This document shows positions 9,112 to 20,255 of a stretch of DNA of 64,000 bases, one piece after another. Every line of letters starts with the position of its first letter. The stretch's first letter is position 1. Both the position numbers and the translations under genes were made by a program. This stretch comes from Actinomadura coerulea (lineage in GTDB: Bacteria > Actinomycetota > Actinomycetes > Streptosporangiales > Streptosporangiaceae): contig NZ_JACHMQ010000001.1 in the NCBI RefSeq assembly GCF_014208105.1, positions 2,170,001 through 2,234,000 on the forward strand. The letters run 5' to 3'. Under the pieces are notes generated by a model. It worked only from the letters and a program-made list of their open reading frames with translations, was not told the origin of the DNA and searched no databases.

Positions 9112-9123
9112 GGAAACGTTTCC
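9112..9123. promoter_or_regulatory. Probable LacI-family operator 2
   Basis: GGAAACGTTTCC is a perfect 12-base palindrome with a central CG. It lies 12 bases before the ATG of the ATPase gene, where a bound repressor would block transcription. It shares the GGAAACG half-site with operator 1, 66 bases away (about six helical turns), so looping by a tetramer or pair of dimers is possible. Confidence 0.8.
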
Positions 9124-9135
9124 AAAGGGGTTCGG

Positions 9136-10380
<1,245 letters not shown>

Positions 10381-10406
10381 GCGGGATCGAGCGAAGCGGA
10401 AAGGGC

Positions 10407-10439
10407 GGTGCCCACGGCCTGGGCCAGGCCGTGGGCACC
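10407..10439. terminator. Bidirectional hairpin terminator
   Basis: A near-perfect 33-base inverted repeat (GGTGCCCACGGCCTGG and its complement around one G) lies between the convergent ATPase gene ending at 10380 and the permease gene ending at 10457. No long T tract follows, as is usual at this GC content. Confidence 0.85.
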
Positions 10440-10456
10440 GTCGTCTTCCCGGGCCG

Positions 10457-11392
10457 TCACTTCACCGAGCCGGCGAGGACCCCCTGGACGAAGTAGCGCT
10501 GGAAGGCGAAGAACACCACCAGCGGGACGACCAGCGACAGGAACGCGCCGGGCGCGAGGATGTCGATGTTGCCGGTGAACTGCCGCATCTGCGACTGCAG
10601 CCACTTGGTCATCGGCTGCGACCCGGTGTCGGCGAACACCAGCGCGACCAGCAGGTCGTTCCACACCCACAGGAACTGGAAGATGCCGAGCGAGGCGATC
10701 GCCGGGCCGCCCAGCGGGAAGATCACCCGCCGGAAGATCGTCCACTCCGAGCCGCCGTCCATCCGCGCCGCCTCCAGCAGGTCCCGGGGGATCGCCGCGA
10801 AGAAGTTGCGGAGCAGGAAGATGGCGAACGGCAGCCCGAAGGCGACGTGGAACAGCACCACGCCGGTGACCGAGCCGAACATGTGGAAGCTTCCGAACTC
10901 GATACGGCCGTACAGCTTGGCGACCGGGATGAGCGCGACCTGGACCGGGACCACCAGCAGCGCCACGACGCCGAGGAACAGCCAGTCCCGGCCGGGGAAC
11001 TCCATCCAGGCGAACGCGTAGGCGGCCAGCGAGGCGATCGCGACCACCAGCAGCGTCGCCGGGACGGTGATCAGCACCGTGTTCCAGAACGAGTCGACGA
11101 AGTCGCCCTTGTCCAGCAGCGCGCTGTAGGACTCGGTGGTCAGCTGCGCCGGCTTGGCGAAGACGTTCCACCAGCCGTCGGCGCTGTTGTCCTCGTTGGA
11201 GCGCAGCGAGGCGACCAGCAGGCCGAGGGTCGGCACCAGCCAGAACAGCGCGACCAGGACCAGCAGCGCCTGCGCGGCGCCGCCGCCCGCCCTGCCCACG
11301 ACCCGCGCGGCCAGGCCGCGCCGCGGCGCTCCCGCCGCGCCGCCGCCCTCCGCCCCGGAGGGCGCCTGCGCTGCCTTCTCCGCGGTGCTCAT
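10457..11392 (-). CDS. Carbohydrate ABC transporter permease, MalG type
   Basis: A 311-residue permease and the last gene of the minus-strand sugar operon. After a roughly 35-residue Ala/Gly-rich cytoplasmic N-terminus there are six predicted transmembrane segments, the EAA loop EAARMDGGSEWTIFRRVIFP and the family ending QRYFVQGVLAGSVK. The ATG overlaps the upstream permease stop (ATGA, complement of 11389-11392). It pairs with the large permease encoded before it. The transporter resembles alpha-glucoside (AglEFG-like) importers, but that substrate is inference. Confidence 0.93.
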   Translation of the reverse strand: MSTAEKAAQAPSGAEGGGAAGAPRRGLAARVVGRAGGGAAQALLVLVALFWLVPTLGLLVASLRSNEDNSADGWWNVFAKPAQLTTESYSALLDKGDFVDSFWNTVLITVPATLLVVAIASLAAYAFAWMEFPGRDWLFLGVVALLVVPVQVALIPVAKLYGRIEFGSFHMFGSVTGVVLFHVAFGLPFAIFLLRNFFAAIPRDLLEAARMDGGSEWTIFRRVIFPLGGPAIASLGIFQFLWVWNDLLVALVFADTGSQPMTKWLQSQMRQFTGNIDILAPGAFLSLVVPLVVFFAFQRYFVQGVLAGSVK

Positions 11393-12774
11393 TTGCGCTC
11401 CTGCCGCATTCTCCGGATGTTGAACAGCATGGCGGGCAGCACCAGGAGGAAAAGCAGCACGGCGATGGCGCTGCCGGCGCCCTGGTCGTTGCCGCCGCCG
11501 AACGACTCGGTCCACATCTGCAGCGCCAGCACGCTGGCGTTCGGATCGCCGCCGCCGATGATGTAGACGAGGTCGAAGACCTTCAGGACGTTGATGACCA
11601 GCGTCACCAGCACCACCATCAGGACGGGCGCGAGCAGCGGGATCGTCACCCGCCGGAACACCTGCCACTCGGTGGCGCCGTCCACCCGCGCCGCCTCCAG
11701 GGCGTCGCGCGGGATGGCGGCGAGCCCGGCGGCGATGAGCACCATCGCGAAGCCCGACCACACCCACAGGTACGACCCGATGATCGCCGGGGTGATGAGG
11801 GTGTCGCCGAGCCACTCGGCGCCCTGGTAGGCGGTGGTGAAGTTGTCCTTGGGCAGCCGGATCGTGTAGGTCCCGGCCGGCACCTTCCGCATGGTGAACG
11901 TTCCGTCGGCCTCCGTGGTGGCCCTGGCGACGACCCTGCCGCCCTGGACCGCCTCCACCCGGATGCCCGGCAGGCCGGACTCGCCGGAGTTCGGGGCGTT
12001 CTGCTGCCCGCCCCCGCCCCGGGTGAAGTCGAACCAGACCGTGCCGGTCAGCCGGCCCGGCCCGGCCGCCGGAGGCGGCGCGGCGGGCTCGGCGTCCTTC
12101 GGGACGTACTCGGGCTTGATCTTCAGCAGCGGGACGAGGGCGCTCTGGCCGGCCGAGTACTGCCGCACCGAGACCACGGCGCCGCCGTCCTGCCGGACCG
12201 GCGCGCTCCCGCCGCTGCGGGGCCCGGCCCCCGGATAGGTGGTGTCCTGCCGGAACATGTCGTGGACCGCGACCATCGCCGCGTTCGCCACGCCCTTGTC
12301 CGGGTCCTGCTGGTACACCAGCCGGAAGATCACCCCGGAGGCGAGGAAGGAGATCGCCATGGGCATGAACACCACGAGCTTGAACACCGTCGCCCACCGG
12401 ATCCGCTCGGTGAGCACGGCGAACACCAGGCCGATGATGGTCACCACGGTCGGCGCCACGACGACCCAGATGGCGGTGTTGCGCACCGCCACGAGGTTGT
12501 CGTGCCCCTTGAAGACCCCGGTGTAGTTGTCGACGCCGACGAACGAGCCGCCCGAGGCGTCGAAGAAGCTGCGGATCACCGAGTAGACGATCGGGTACAC
12601 GACGAGGAAGCCGAGCAGCAGCAGCGCCGGCAGCAGGAACGTCAGGGCCAGCCACGACGGCGGGGTCAGCCGCTCGCGCGTGCCGCGGGCGCCCGGGCGG
12701 GCGGGCGGCGCGTCGATGGCGGCGGCGCCGCCGGCCGTCGCGGCCGGCGGCACCTCCTCATTCGGAGCCTTCAT
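11389..12774 (-). CDS. Sugar ABC transporter permease with inserted beta-sandwich-like domain
   Basis: A 461-residue MalF-type permease, about 150 residues longer than the usual 300-330. Transmembrane helices lie near 43-66, 98-122 and 130-153. An insert of roughly 165 residues follows before the remaining core resumes at IIGSYLWVWSGFAMVLI, with EAA loop EAARVDGATEWQVFRRVTIP. Inside the insert, GRLTGTVWFDF, GLPGIRVEAVQGGR, TTEADGTFTMRKVPAGTYTIRLP look like a carboxypeptidase-regulatory/CnaB-type prealbumin fold. From topology it should face outside. ATG at 12774 is preferred; a TTG directly before it at 12777 is possible. Preceded by the binding-protein gene 25 bases upstream. Confidence 0.9.
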   Translation of the reverse strand: MKAPNEEVPPAATAGGAAAIDAPPARPGARGTRERLTPPSWLALTFLLPALLLLGFLVVYPIVYSVIRSFFDASGGSFVGVDNYTGVFKGHDNLVAVRNTAIWVVVAPTVVTIIGLVFAVLTERIRWATVFKLVVFMPMAISFLASGVIFRLVYQQDPDKGVANAAMVAVHDMFRQDTTYPGAGPRSGGSAPVRQDGGAVVSVRQYSAGQSALVPLLKIKPEYVPKDAEPAAPPPAAGPGRLTGTVWFDFTRGGGGQQNAPNSGESGLPGIRVEAVQGGRVVARATTEADGTFTMRKVPAGTYTIRLPKDNFTTAYQGAEWLGDTLITPAIIGSYLWVWSGFAMVLIAAGLAAIPRDALEAARVDGATEWQVFRRVTIPLLAPVLMVVLVTLVINVLKVFDLVYIIGGGDPNASVLALQMWTESFGGGNDQGAGSAIAVLLFLLVLPAMLFNIRRMRQERK

Positions 12775-12798
12775 CAAGGGTTTCCCTACTTGTAGGCC

Positions 12799-14171
12799 CT
12801 ACTTGTACGCCTTGGCCGCCTCGGCCTCCAGCTTGGCCTGCGTGCCCTTGACGTCGGTCGGGTTCTGCACGAACTGGCGCAGCGCCTCCCACTCGCCCTT
12901 GCCGGGCGTCGCGCCGAACGCGGCGGGCGCCAGGTCGGACATGTCGTAGCGGGCGGCGTCGCCGGCCTGCTGCAGCTGGGTGATCAGCTGCTTGGCGATC
13001 GGGTCGGAGTAGGCGTCGGGCTTGACGTTCTTGTTCGGCGTCAGGTAGCCGCCGAGCCCGGCCCACACCGTGCCCGCCTCGGGCGAGGCGAGGTACTTCA
13101 TCAGCTCCTGCGCGCCCTTGCCGTCCTTCAGCGCGACCGCGACGTCGCCGCCGAGGATCGCCGGGGCGGTGCCGCCGGCCTTCGGGAACGCGAACACCTT
13201 GGCGTCCGTGCCGACCTTGGCCTTGGTGGTGCCGATGTTGGCGGCGGCGAAGTCGCCGCCGTAGACCATCGCGGCCTTCTGCTGGCCGAACACCTGGGTG
13301 ACCGACTCGTCGAACTTGGTCTTGGTCGCGGCCGCGACGCCGCCGTTCAGGTAGTCGGGCTTGCCCCAGACCTCGGCGAGCGTCTGCAGCGCCTTGCCGA
13401 CGCTCGGGTCGGTCCACTTGATCTCGTGCTTGGCGAGCTTGTCGTAGTTGTCCGGCCCGGCCTGCGACAGGTAGACGTTCTCGAACCAGTCGGTGAGCGT
13501 CCAGGAGTCCTGCGGGCCCGCGGCGAGCGTGAACGGGGTGGTGCCCGCGTCCTGCAGCGTGCCCGCCGCCTTGGTCAGGTCGGCCCACGCCGCGGGCGGC
13601 TGGACGCCGGCCTCGTCGAACGCCTCCGGCCGGTACCACAGGATCGACTTGTAGGCGGCCTTGACGATCACGCCGTAGGTCTTGCCGTCGGAGGAGCCGA
13701 GCTCCTTCCAGTACGGCGCGAAGTTCTGGCCGACCTGCGTCACCGCGTCGTCGCCCAGGGGCTTGAGCGCCCCCTTGCCGGCGTACTGCTGCATGAGGCC
13801 CGGCTGCGGCAGGATCGCCACGTCCGGCGGGTTCTTGGCCTCGATGCGCGGGCCGAGGTAGGCGTCGGTGTTCTCACCGGTGGACGCGTAGTTGACCTTC
13901 GCGCCGGTCTTCTTCTCGAACGCCTGGAGGACCTTGCGGAAGTTCGCCTCCTCCGGACCGGTCCACTTGGCCGCGACCTCGATGGTGGTGCCCTTCAGCT
14001 CACCGCCGCCGGAGGACGACCCGTCGCCGTCCTTGTCGTCGCCGCCGCACGCGGCGGCCGCGGACACGAGCAGTCCCGCCGCCACGGCGGCTCCCGCCAC
14101 GCGCCTGCCGAAGCCCGCGGAACGGGGTCGGGGGGTGCGGGGGGAGGCCCCCCCGCCGGCAATGCTGACCG

Positions 14172-14175
<4 letters not shown>
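12799..14175 (-). CDS. Sugar ABC transporter substrate-binding lipoprotein (AglE-like)
   Basis: A 458-residue extracellular solute-binding protein. The long N-region (RSAGFGRRVAGAA) leads to a lipobox SAAAAC with Cys43 as the lipidated residue, followed by a Gly/Ser/Asp-rich linker. The body (WTGPEEANFRKVLQAFEKKTG, NPPDVAILPQPG) matches alpha-glucoside-type binding proteins. The ATG overlaps the stop of the ATPase gene (ATGA, complement of 14172-14175). Substrate is inferred from resemblance only. Confidence 0.92.
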
Positions 14176-15401
<1,226 letters not shown>

Positions 15402-15655
15402 GGCGTCTCCTCTTCGTCACGGCACGGCGATACGGAAGGAATTCGACTTACTCCCGCGTAACAGTGCAACAAGGAGGTACAGGGCCGGACACCCGGATCG
15501 CAACCGGCGGAGGCGCGGTCCGGCGGATTTGATACAGAGATCGTTACCGAGTCGTTTCCGTCTCAATTTGCGCTGCCCGAAAACGGCTCGTGGGCATGAA
15601 CGCAAACCCGTTCATGCCCACGGTCGTCCGGGCGCCTGGACGCCCCGGAAGGACG
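15402..15655. other. Intergenic region, promoter side of sugar operon
   Basis: 254 bases with no convincing gene; a 62-codon minus-strand frame here has no family resemblance. It holds an 8-base direct repeat TCGTTACC/TCGTTTCC (15541-15548 and 15552-15559, 11-base period) resembling half-sites of the LacI operators near 9.1 kb, and the hairpin at 15589-15622. Confidence 0.6.
15589..15622 (-). terminator. Hairpin terminator of the M24 peptidase gene
   Basis: Perfect 14-base arms (CGTGGGCATGAACG and complement) with a 6-base loop, 33 bases beyond the peptidase stop. It should separate the peptidase transcript from the sugar operon promoter. Confidence 0.8.
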
Positions 15656-16777
15656 TCAGTCCACGATCACCAGCCCGCGCTCGGTGACGTTCATCGGCGC
15701 GTAGCCCTCCTCGGTGCACACGACGATGTCCTCGATGCGCGCGCCGTGCGGGCCGGGGTAGATGCCGGGCTCGATCGAGAAGGCCATCCCGGGCTCCAGC
15801 GGCTCGCGGTTGCCGGCGACGATGTAGGGGTCCTCGTGCGACTCCAGACCGATGCCGTGGCCCGTGCGATGGAAGAAGTGCCGGCCGTGCCCGGCGGCGG
15901 CGATGATGTCGCGGCCCGCCGCGTCCACCTCCTCCGGCGTCGCCCCCGGCCGCACGGCCTCGCAGGACGCCCGCTGCGCCTCCTCCAGGACCGCGAAGTA
16001 CGCGCGGTAGTCGGCGGGCGGCTCGCCCACGCAGTAGTTGCGGGTCGAGTCCGAGCAGTAGCCGCTCGGCATCGTCCCGCCGATGTCGACCACCACGGGC
16101 TCGCCGGGGCGGATGACCCGGTCCGACAGCTCGGCGTGCGGGTTGGCGCCGTTCGGGCCCGAGCCGACGATGACGAAGTCGACCTGCGCGTGACCCTCGG
16201 CGATGATCGCGTCGGCGATGTCGCGGCCGACCTCGCGCTCGGTGCGCCCGGCCCGCAGCAGGCCGGGGACCAGGCGGTGCACCCGGTCGATCGCCTCCCC
16301 CGCCTCGCGCAGCGCCGCCACCTCCGCCGCGCTCTTGCGCATCCGCAGCTCACGCAGCACGCTCCCGGCCGCGACCTGCTCGGCGCCGGGCATCGCGCCG
16401 CGGAACCGCAGCGCCATCACCGCCCACATCCGGTCGGCCACGCCGACGGTTCCCACGTCCCGCGGGAGACGGCCGGCCACCAGCGCGTAGGGGTCGTCGG
16501 TCTCGTCCCACGGCACCAGCTCCACGCCGAGGGACCCCGCGGGCGACTCCTGCGCGGCGGGCAGCTCCAGCCGGGGGACGACCAGGAACGGCTCGGCGCC
16601 GACCGGGACCACCAGGCAGGTGAGCCGTTCCAGCTGCTTGGCGTCGTACCCGGTCACGTACCGCAGGTCGGGGCCGGGCGTCAGCAGCACCGCCCCGAGG
16701 CCCGCCTTCGCCGTCGCCTCGCGCACCAGCCCGACACGCTCGCGCGGATACAACTCCGTTGTCACATCCGTCTCCAT
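15656..16777 (-). CDS. M24 family metallopeptidase (Xaa-Pro aminopeptidase-like)
   Basis: A 373-residue cytosolic peptidase of the creatinase/prolidase fold. The N-terminal creatinase-like domain occupies about 1-150. The five metal ligands of the dinuclear centre are visible: Asp in VVVDIGGTM, Asp in YCSDSTRN, His in RTGHGIGLESHED, Glu in MAFSIEPGIY and Glu in ARIEDIVV. ATG at 16777 (METDVTTELY) has AAGGA about 9 bases upstream and is preferred over an upstream in-frame start that would add 55 residues of low-complexity Arg-rich sequence. It is divergent from the exonuclease gene. Confidence 0.92.
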   Translation of the reverse strand: METDVTTELYPRERVGLVREATAKAGLGAVLLTPGPDLRYVTGYDAKQLERLTCLVVPVGAEPFLVVPRLELPAAQESPAGSLGVELVPWDETDDPYALVAGRLPRDVGTVGVADRMWAVMALRFRGAMPGAEQVAAGSVLRELRMRKSAAEVAALREAGEAIDRVHRLVPGLLRAGRTEREVGRDIADAIIAEGHAQVDFVIVGSGPNGANPHAELSDRVIRPGEPVVVDIGGTMPSGYCSDSTRNYCVGEPPADYRAYFAVLEEAQRASCEAVRPGATPEEVDAAGRDIIAAAGHGRHFFHRTGHGIGLESHEDPYIVAGNREPLEPGMAFSIEPGIYPGPHGARIEDIVVCTEEGYAPMNVTERGLVIVD

Positions 16778-16863
16778 ATCTTCGATCCTTTCCCGTGGCC
16801 GCCACCAGCATCGCAGCAGCGTCCGGGCGCCCCCGACCCGGCCCGCGTGGCAGCATGTGCCCC

Positions 16864-17784
16864 ATGAGCGGGCTGATGCTGCTGGACACGCCGTCGTTGT
16901 ACTTCCGCGCCTTCTTCGGGGTGCCCGAGTCGGTGAAGGCACCCGACGGGACCCCGGTGAACGCGGTGCGCGGGCTCGTCGACATGATCGCCCGCCTCGT
17001 CCAGGACCGGCGGCCGGAGCGGCTCGTGTGCTGCATGGACGCCGACTGGCGCCCGGCGTTCCGGGTGGAGGCGCTGCCCTCCTACAAGGCGCACCGGGTG
17101 GCCGAGGACGGCGGCGACCAGACGCCCGACGCGCTGGAGGCCCAGCTCCCGGTCATCGACCAGGTGCTGGACGCCTTCGGGCTGGCGCGCGCCGGCGTCC
17201 CCGGCTACGAGGCCGACGACGTCATCGGGACGCTCGCGGTGCGGGGCGCGGCCGACGGGCCGGTCGACATCGTGACCGGCGACCGCGACCTGTTCCAGCT
17301 CGTCGACGACCGCGCCCCCGTCCGCGTGCTGTACACCGCGCGGGGAATCCGGAACCTGCAGGTGATGGGCGAGAAGGAGGTCGCGGACAAGTACGGCATC
17401 CCGGGCCGGGGCTACGGCGACTACGCCACGCTGCGCGGCGACCCGAGCGACGGGCTGCCCGGGGTGCCCGGGGTCGGCGACAAGACCGCCGCCGCGCTCG
17501 TCACCCGGTTCGGATCGGTCGAGGGGATCCTCGCCGCGCTCGACGCCGGAACCGACGAGGGGTTCCCGGCGGGCGCGCGCCGCAGGATGGAGGCGGCCCG
17601 CGAGTACCTGGCCGCCGCCGAGACGGTGGTGCGGGTCGTCACCGACATCGACGCCCCTGAGCTGGCGGGCCTGGACGACCGGCTGCCCGCCGAGCCGCGC
17701 GACGCCGAGGCGCTCGTCCGGCTCGCCGACACCTGGAACCTTTCCAGCCCGGTCAACCGCCTCCTGAACGCGCTCTCGCGCTGA
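16864..17784 (+). CDS. 5'-3' exonuclease (PolI N-terminal/FEN type)
   Basis: A 306-residue stand-alone flap endonuclease-like nuclease. The catalytic acidic residues sit in LLDTPSLYFRAFFG, CCMDADWRP, GYEADDVIG and TGDRDLFQLV; the helix-3-turn-helix DNA clamp is DPSDGLPGVPGVGDKTAAALV. It is likely to act on primers and flaps, as the separate 5'-nuclease of actinobacteria does. ATG at 16864; another in-frame ATG lies three codons upstream (16855). Divergent from the peptidase with an 86-base gap. Confidence 0.92.
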   Translation: MSGLMLLDTPSLYFRAFFGVPESVKAPDGTPVNAVRGLVDMIARLVQDRRPERLVCCMDADWRPAFRVEALPSYKAHRVAEDGGDQTPDALEAQLPVIDQVLDAFGLARAGVPGYEADDVIGTLAVRGAADGPVDIVTGDRDLFQLVDDRAPVRVLYTARGIRNLQVMGEKEVADKYGIPGRGYGDYATLRGDPSDGLPGVPGVGDKTAAALVTRFGSVEGILAALDAGTDEGFPAGARRRMEAAREYLAAAETVVRVVTDIDAPELAGLDDRLPAEPRDAEALVRLADTWNLSSPVNRLLNALSR

Positions 17785-17989
17785 GCGCCGTTTTCGCTGC
17801 AATTTGCGCCGAGAGTGTCAGATGACACAGACAGCGCGGTCTCCGGCGTGCAGCATGCTCAGCGGTGAGGGTTTCTCATTGGCACATGCAGGCGACCGGT
17901 ATCCGCGGCACTTGGGCCTCCACGCCCCACTCCCCCCAATTGCCGTGGGTGCCGGTTCATCCGAACCCCGGACCGGAGACGGACGTGCC
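17785..17989. other. Intergenic region upstream of Crp/Fnr regulator
   Basis: 205 bases without a supported gene. It contains the inverted repeat GTGTCA-GA-TGACAC at 17815-17828 and probably the promoter of the regulator. An open frame across it, in phase with the regulator, has no conserved content and no ribosome binding site. Confidence 0.5.
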
Positions 17990-18715
17990 GTGACCGAGCG
18001 GACCCGAACCCGCGGCGGCCCCGCCGCGGGCCCCGGCGGCGGATTCTGGGCCGCGCTGGACGGACCGGAGCGCGCGGCGCTGCGGTCCGCCGGGCGGGCG
18101 CGGAGCTACCAGCCGAGGACGCCCCTGTGCTACCAGGGCGACGACTCCGACCACATCATCGTCATCGAGTCGGGCTGGGCGAAGGTCGCCTGCGCCGGCG
18201 AGGACGGCCGGGCGGTGGTGCTCGCCGTGCGCGGCCCCGGCGACCTCGTCTGCGAGAGCGCGGTGCTCGGCGGCCGCGAGCGGTCGGCGACCGTGCAGGC
18301 GCTCGACCACGTCCGGGCGCTGATCGTCCCGGCGGCCCGGTTCACCGCCTTCCTGGACGCCCACCCCCGGGTGTGGCGGCTGGTCAGCGGCACGTTCGTG
18401 CGGCGGCTCGACGACGCCGACCGCAGGCTGCGGGCGCACGTGTCGGCGCAGGGCGCCCGGCGGCTGGCGATCCTGCTGGCGGGCCTGGCCGAGCTGTCGG
18501 CCCGGCACGCCCCGCCCGCCGCCGGCGGGGCGATCGCGATCGGGCCGCCGCTGTCGCAGGAGGAGCTCGGCAGCTGGATGGACGCCTCCCGGGAGACCGT
18601 CGCGCGGGCGCTGTCCACGCTGCGGCGCGAGGGGCTGGTCAGCACCGGCTGGCGCAGGATCACCGTGGAGGATCCGCCGGGGCTGCGCGCGTTCGCGGAC
18701 TCCCCGGACGAGTGA
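17990..18715 (+). CDS. Crp/Fnr family transcriptional regulator
   Basis: A 241-residue regulator with an N-terminal cyclic-nucleotide-binding-like beta roll (PLCYQGDDSDHIIVIESGWAKV, PGDLVCESAVLGGRERSATV), a dimerisation helix and a winged helix (SQEELGSWMDASRETVARALSTLRREGLV). The FNR-type N-terminal Cys cluster is absent, so Fe-S sensing is unlikely. GTG at 17990 with GGAGA upstream is chosen because the preceding frame is not conserved-looking and ends in a promoter-like inverted repeat. The effector is unknown. Confidence 0.9.
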   Translation: MTERTRTRGGPAAGPGGGFWAALDGPERAALRSAGRARSYQPRTPLCYQGDDSDHIIVIESGWAKVACAGEDGRAVVLAVRGPGDLVCESAVLGGRERSATVQALDHVRALIVPAARFTAFLDAHPRVWRLVSGTFVRRLDDADRRLRAHVSAQGARRLAILLAGLAELSARHAPPAAGGAIAIGPPLSQEELGSWMDASRETVARALSTLRREGLVSTGWRRITVEDPPGLRAFADSPDE

Positions 18716-18800
18716 GGCCGGCACCGGGCCGGCGGGCCCGGTGCCTTTACATTGTAGATCCGCAGCGGAATCGGGGGGTTCGTCCCGTACGCTCGGTCGT

Positions 18801-20219
18801 GTGCCGCGCCGAACGCTGCGACTGCGTACCGCCGAGGCCGACGCCGAGGTCCGCGCGGGGCTCGACCGGATCCGCGCCGAGTTCTCGGTGCCCGGCGCGT
18901 TCCCGCCCGCCGCCCTCGCCGAGGCCGCCGCGTCCGCGCCGCCCCTGAACGGCCGGGCGGACCTGCGCGACGTCCCGTTCTTCACCCTGGACCCGCCCGG
19001 CTCGCTCGATCTCGACCAGGCGATGCACCTGGAGCGGCGCGGGTCCGGTCACCGGGTGCGGTACGCGATCGCCGACGTGGCCGGGTTCGTCCGCCCGGGC
19101 GGCGCGCTCGACACCGAGGCGCGCGCCCGCGGCGTCACGCTCTACCTGCCGGACGCGAACTCGCCGCTGCATCCGCGCCCCCTGTCGGAGGGGAGCGCGA
19201 GCCTGCTGCCCGGCCGGGAGCGCCCCGCCGTGGCCTGGACGATCGACATCGACGACGCGGGCCGTATCACCGGCGTGGACGTGCGGCGCGCCCTCGTGCG
19301 CAGCCGCGCACGGCTCGACTACGCCACCGCCCGCCGCGGCGGAGGCGACCCGCGGATCGCGCTGCTCGGCGAGATCGGCGAGCGGCTCGTCGCGGCGGAG
19401 GCGGCGCGCGGCGGCGTGAGCCTGCCGCTGCCCGAGCAGGAGGTCGTGCACGCGGGCGGCGGCTGGGCGCTCAAGCTGCGCGGCGACCTGGCGACCGAGG
19501 CGTGGAACGCGCAGATCTCGCTGCTGACGGGGCGGGCCGCGGCCCGGCTCATGCTGGAGGGCGGCGTCGGGCTGCTGCGCACCATGCCGCCCGCGCCCGC
19601 CGAGGCGGTCGAGCGGCTGCGGCTGGCGGCCCGGGCCCTCGGGGTCTGCTGGCCCGGGGACGCCTCCTACGGGGACATCGTCCGCGCCCTGGACCCGGCG
19701 CTGCCCCGGCACGCGGCGTTCCTGCACGACGCGGCGGGGCTGATGCGCGGCGCCGGCTACACCGCCTTCGACGGGGCCCCGCCGCGGCAGGCCGCGCACG
19801 CCGCCGTCGCCGCCCCGTACGCGCATGTCACCGCGCCGATCCGGCGGCTGGCCGACCGGTACGCCACGGAGGTGTGCCTGGCGCTGGCGGCGGACCGCCC
19901 CGTCCCGCACTGGACGCGCGAGGCGCTGCCGCTGCTGCCCGAGGCGATGCAGCGGGCGCTGCGCCGCGGCGCGGACGTCGACCGCGCGTGCGTCGACCTG
20001 GTCGAGGCGCTGCTCCTGCGCGACCACGTCGGGGACGTGTTCGACGCGGTGGTGGTGGACGTGAACGGCGACCGCGCCGGCGGGCGCGTCCAGCTGGTGG
20101 CGCCGCCGGTGTTCGGCCGCTGCGACGGGGAGGGGCTGCCGCTCGGCGAGCAGGTCAGGGTGCGGCTGGAGGAGGCGGACCCGGCGCGCCGCCGGGTCCG
20201 CTTCTCGCGTGCGTCGTGA
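18801..20219 (+). CDS. RNB-domain ribonuclease (RNase II/R family)
   Basis: A 472-residue 3'-5' exoribonuclease-type protein consisting mainly of the RNB domain, without the cold-shock and S1 domains of RNase II/R. The catalytic loop reads DPPGSLDLDQAM near residue 60; compared with RNase II it keeps three of the four Asp and has Gln in place of the fourth. HVTAPIRRLADRYATEV is the conserved C-terminal RNB motif. GTG at 18801 begins MPRRTLRLRTAEAD; TACGCT at 18788-18793, 7 bases upstream, and the lack of a Shine-Dalgarno sequence suggest a leaderless message. Confidence 0.88.
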   Translation: MPRRTLRLRTAEADAEVRAGLDRIRAEFSVPGAFPPAALAEAAASAPPLNGRADLRDVPFFTLDPPGSLDLDQAMHLERRGSGHRVRYAIADVAGFVRPGGALDTEARARGVTLYLPDANSPLHPRPLSEGSASLLPGRERPAVAWTIDIDDAGRITGVDVRRALVRSRARLDYATARRGGGDPRIALLGEIGERLVAAEAARGGVSLPLPEQEVVHAGGGWALKLRGDLATEAWNAQISLLTGRAAARLMLEGGVGLLRTMPPAPAEAVERLRLAARALGVCWPGDASYGDIVRALDPALPRHAAFLHDAAGLMRGAGYTAFDGAPPRQAAHAAVAAPYAHVTAPIRRLADRYATEVCLALAADRPVPHWTREALPLLPEAMQRALRRGADVDRACVDLVEALLLRDHVGDVFDAVVVDVNGDRAGGRVQLVAPPVFGRCDGEGLPLGEQVRVRLEEADPARRRVRFSRAS

Positions 20220-20255
20220 GCCCCGCCCGCCGCGCCCGGCGGCCGGGGCGGGCGG

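Noticed and set aside
15417..15605. A 62-codon minus-strand frame
   Set aside because: Arg/Leu-rich, no recognisable domain, overlaps the hairpin and promoter-like repeats of the intergenic region.
17815..17850. PafBC-type promoter (TGTCRG-N8-TANNNT) near the Crp/Fnr gene
   Set aside because: TGTCAG is present, but no TANNNT element stands at the required spacing.
17804..17989. A 62-residue N-terminal extension of the Crp/Fnr regulator
   Set aside because: No ribosome binding site at its ATG, no conserved content, and it would cover the inverted repeat; GTG 17990 fits the family length better.
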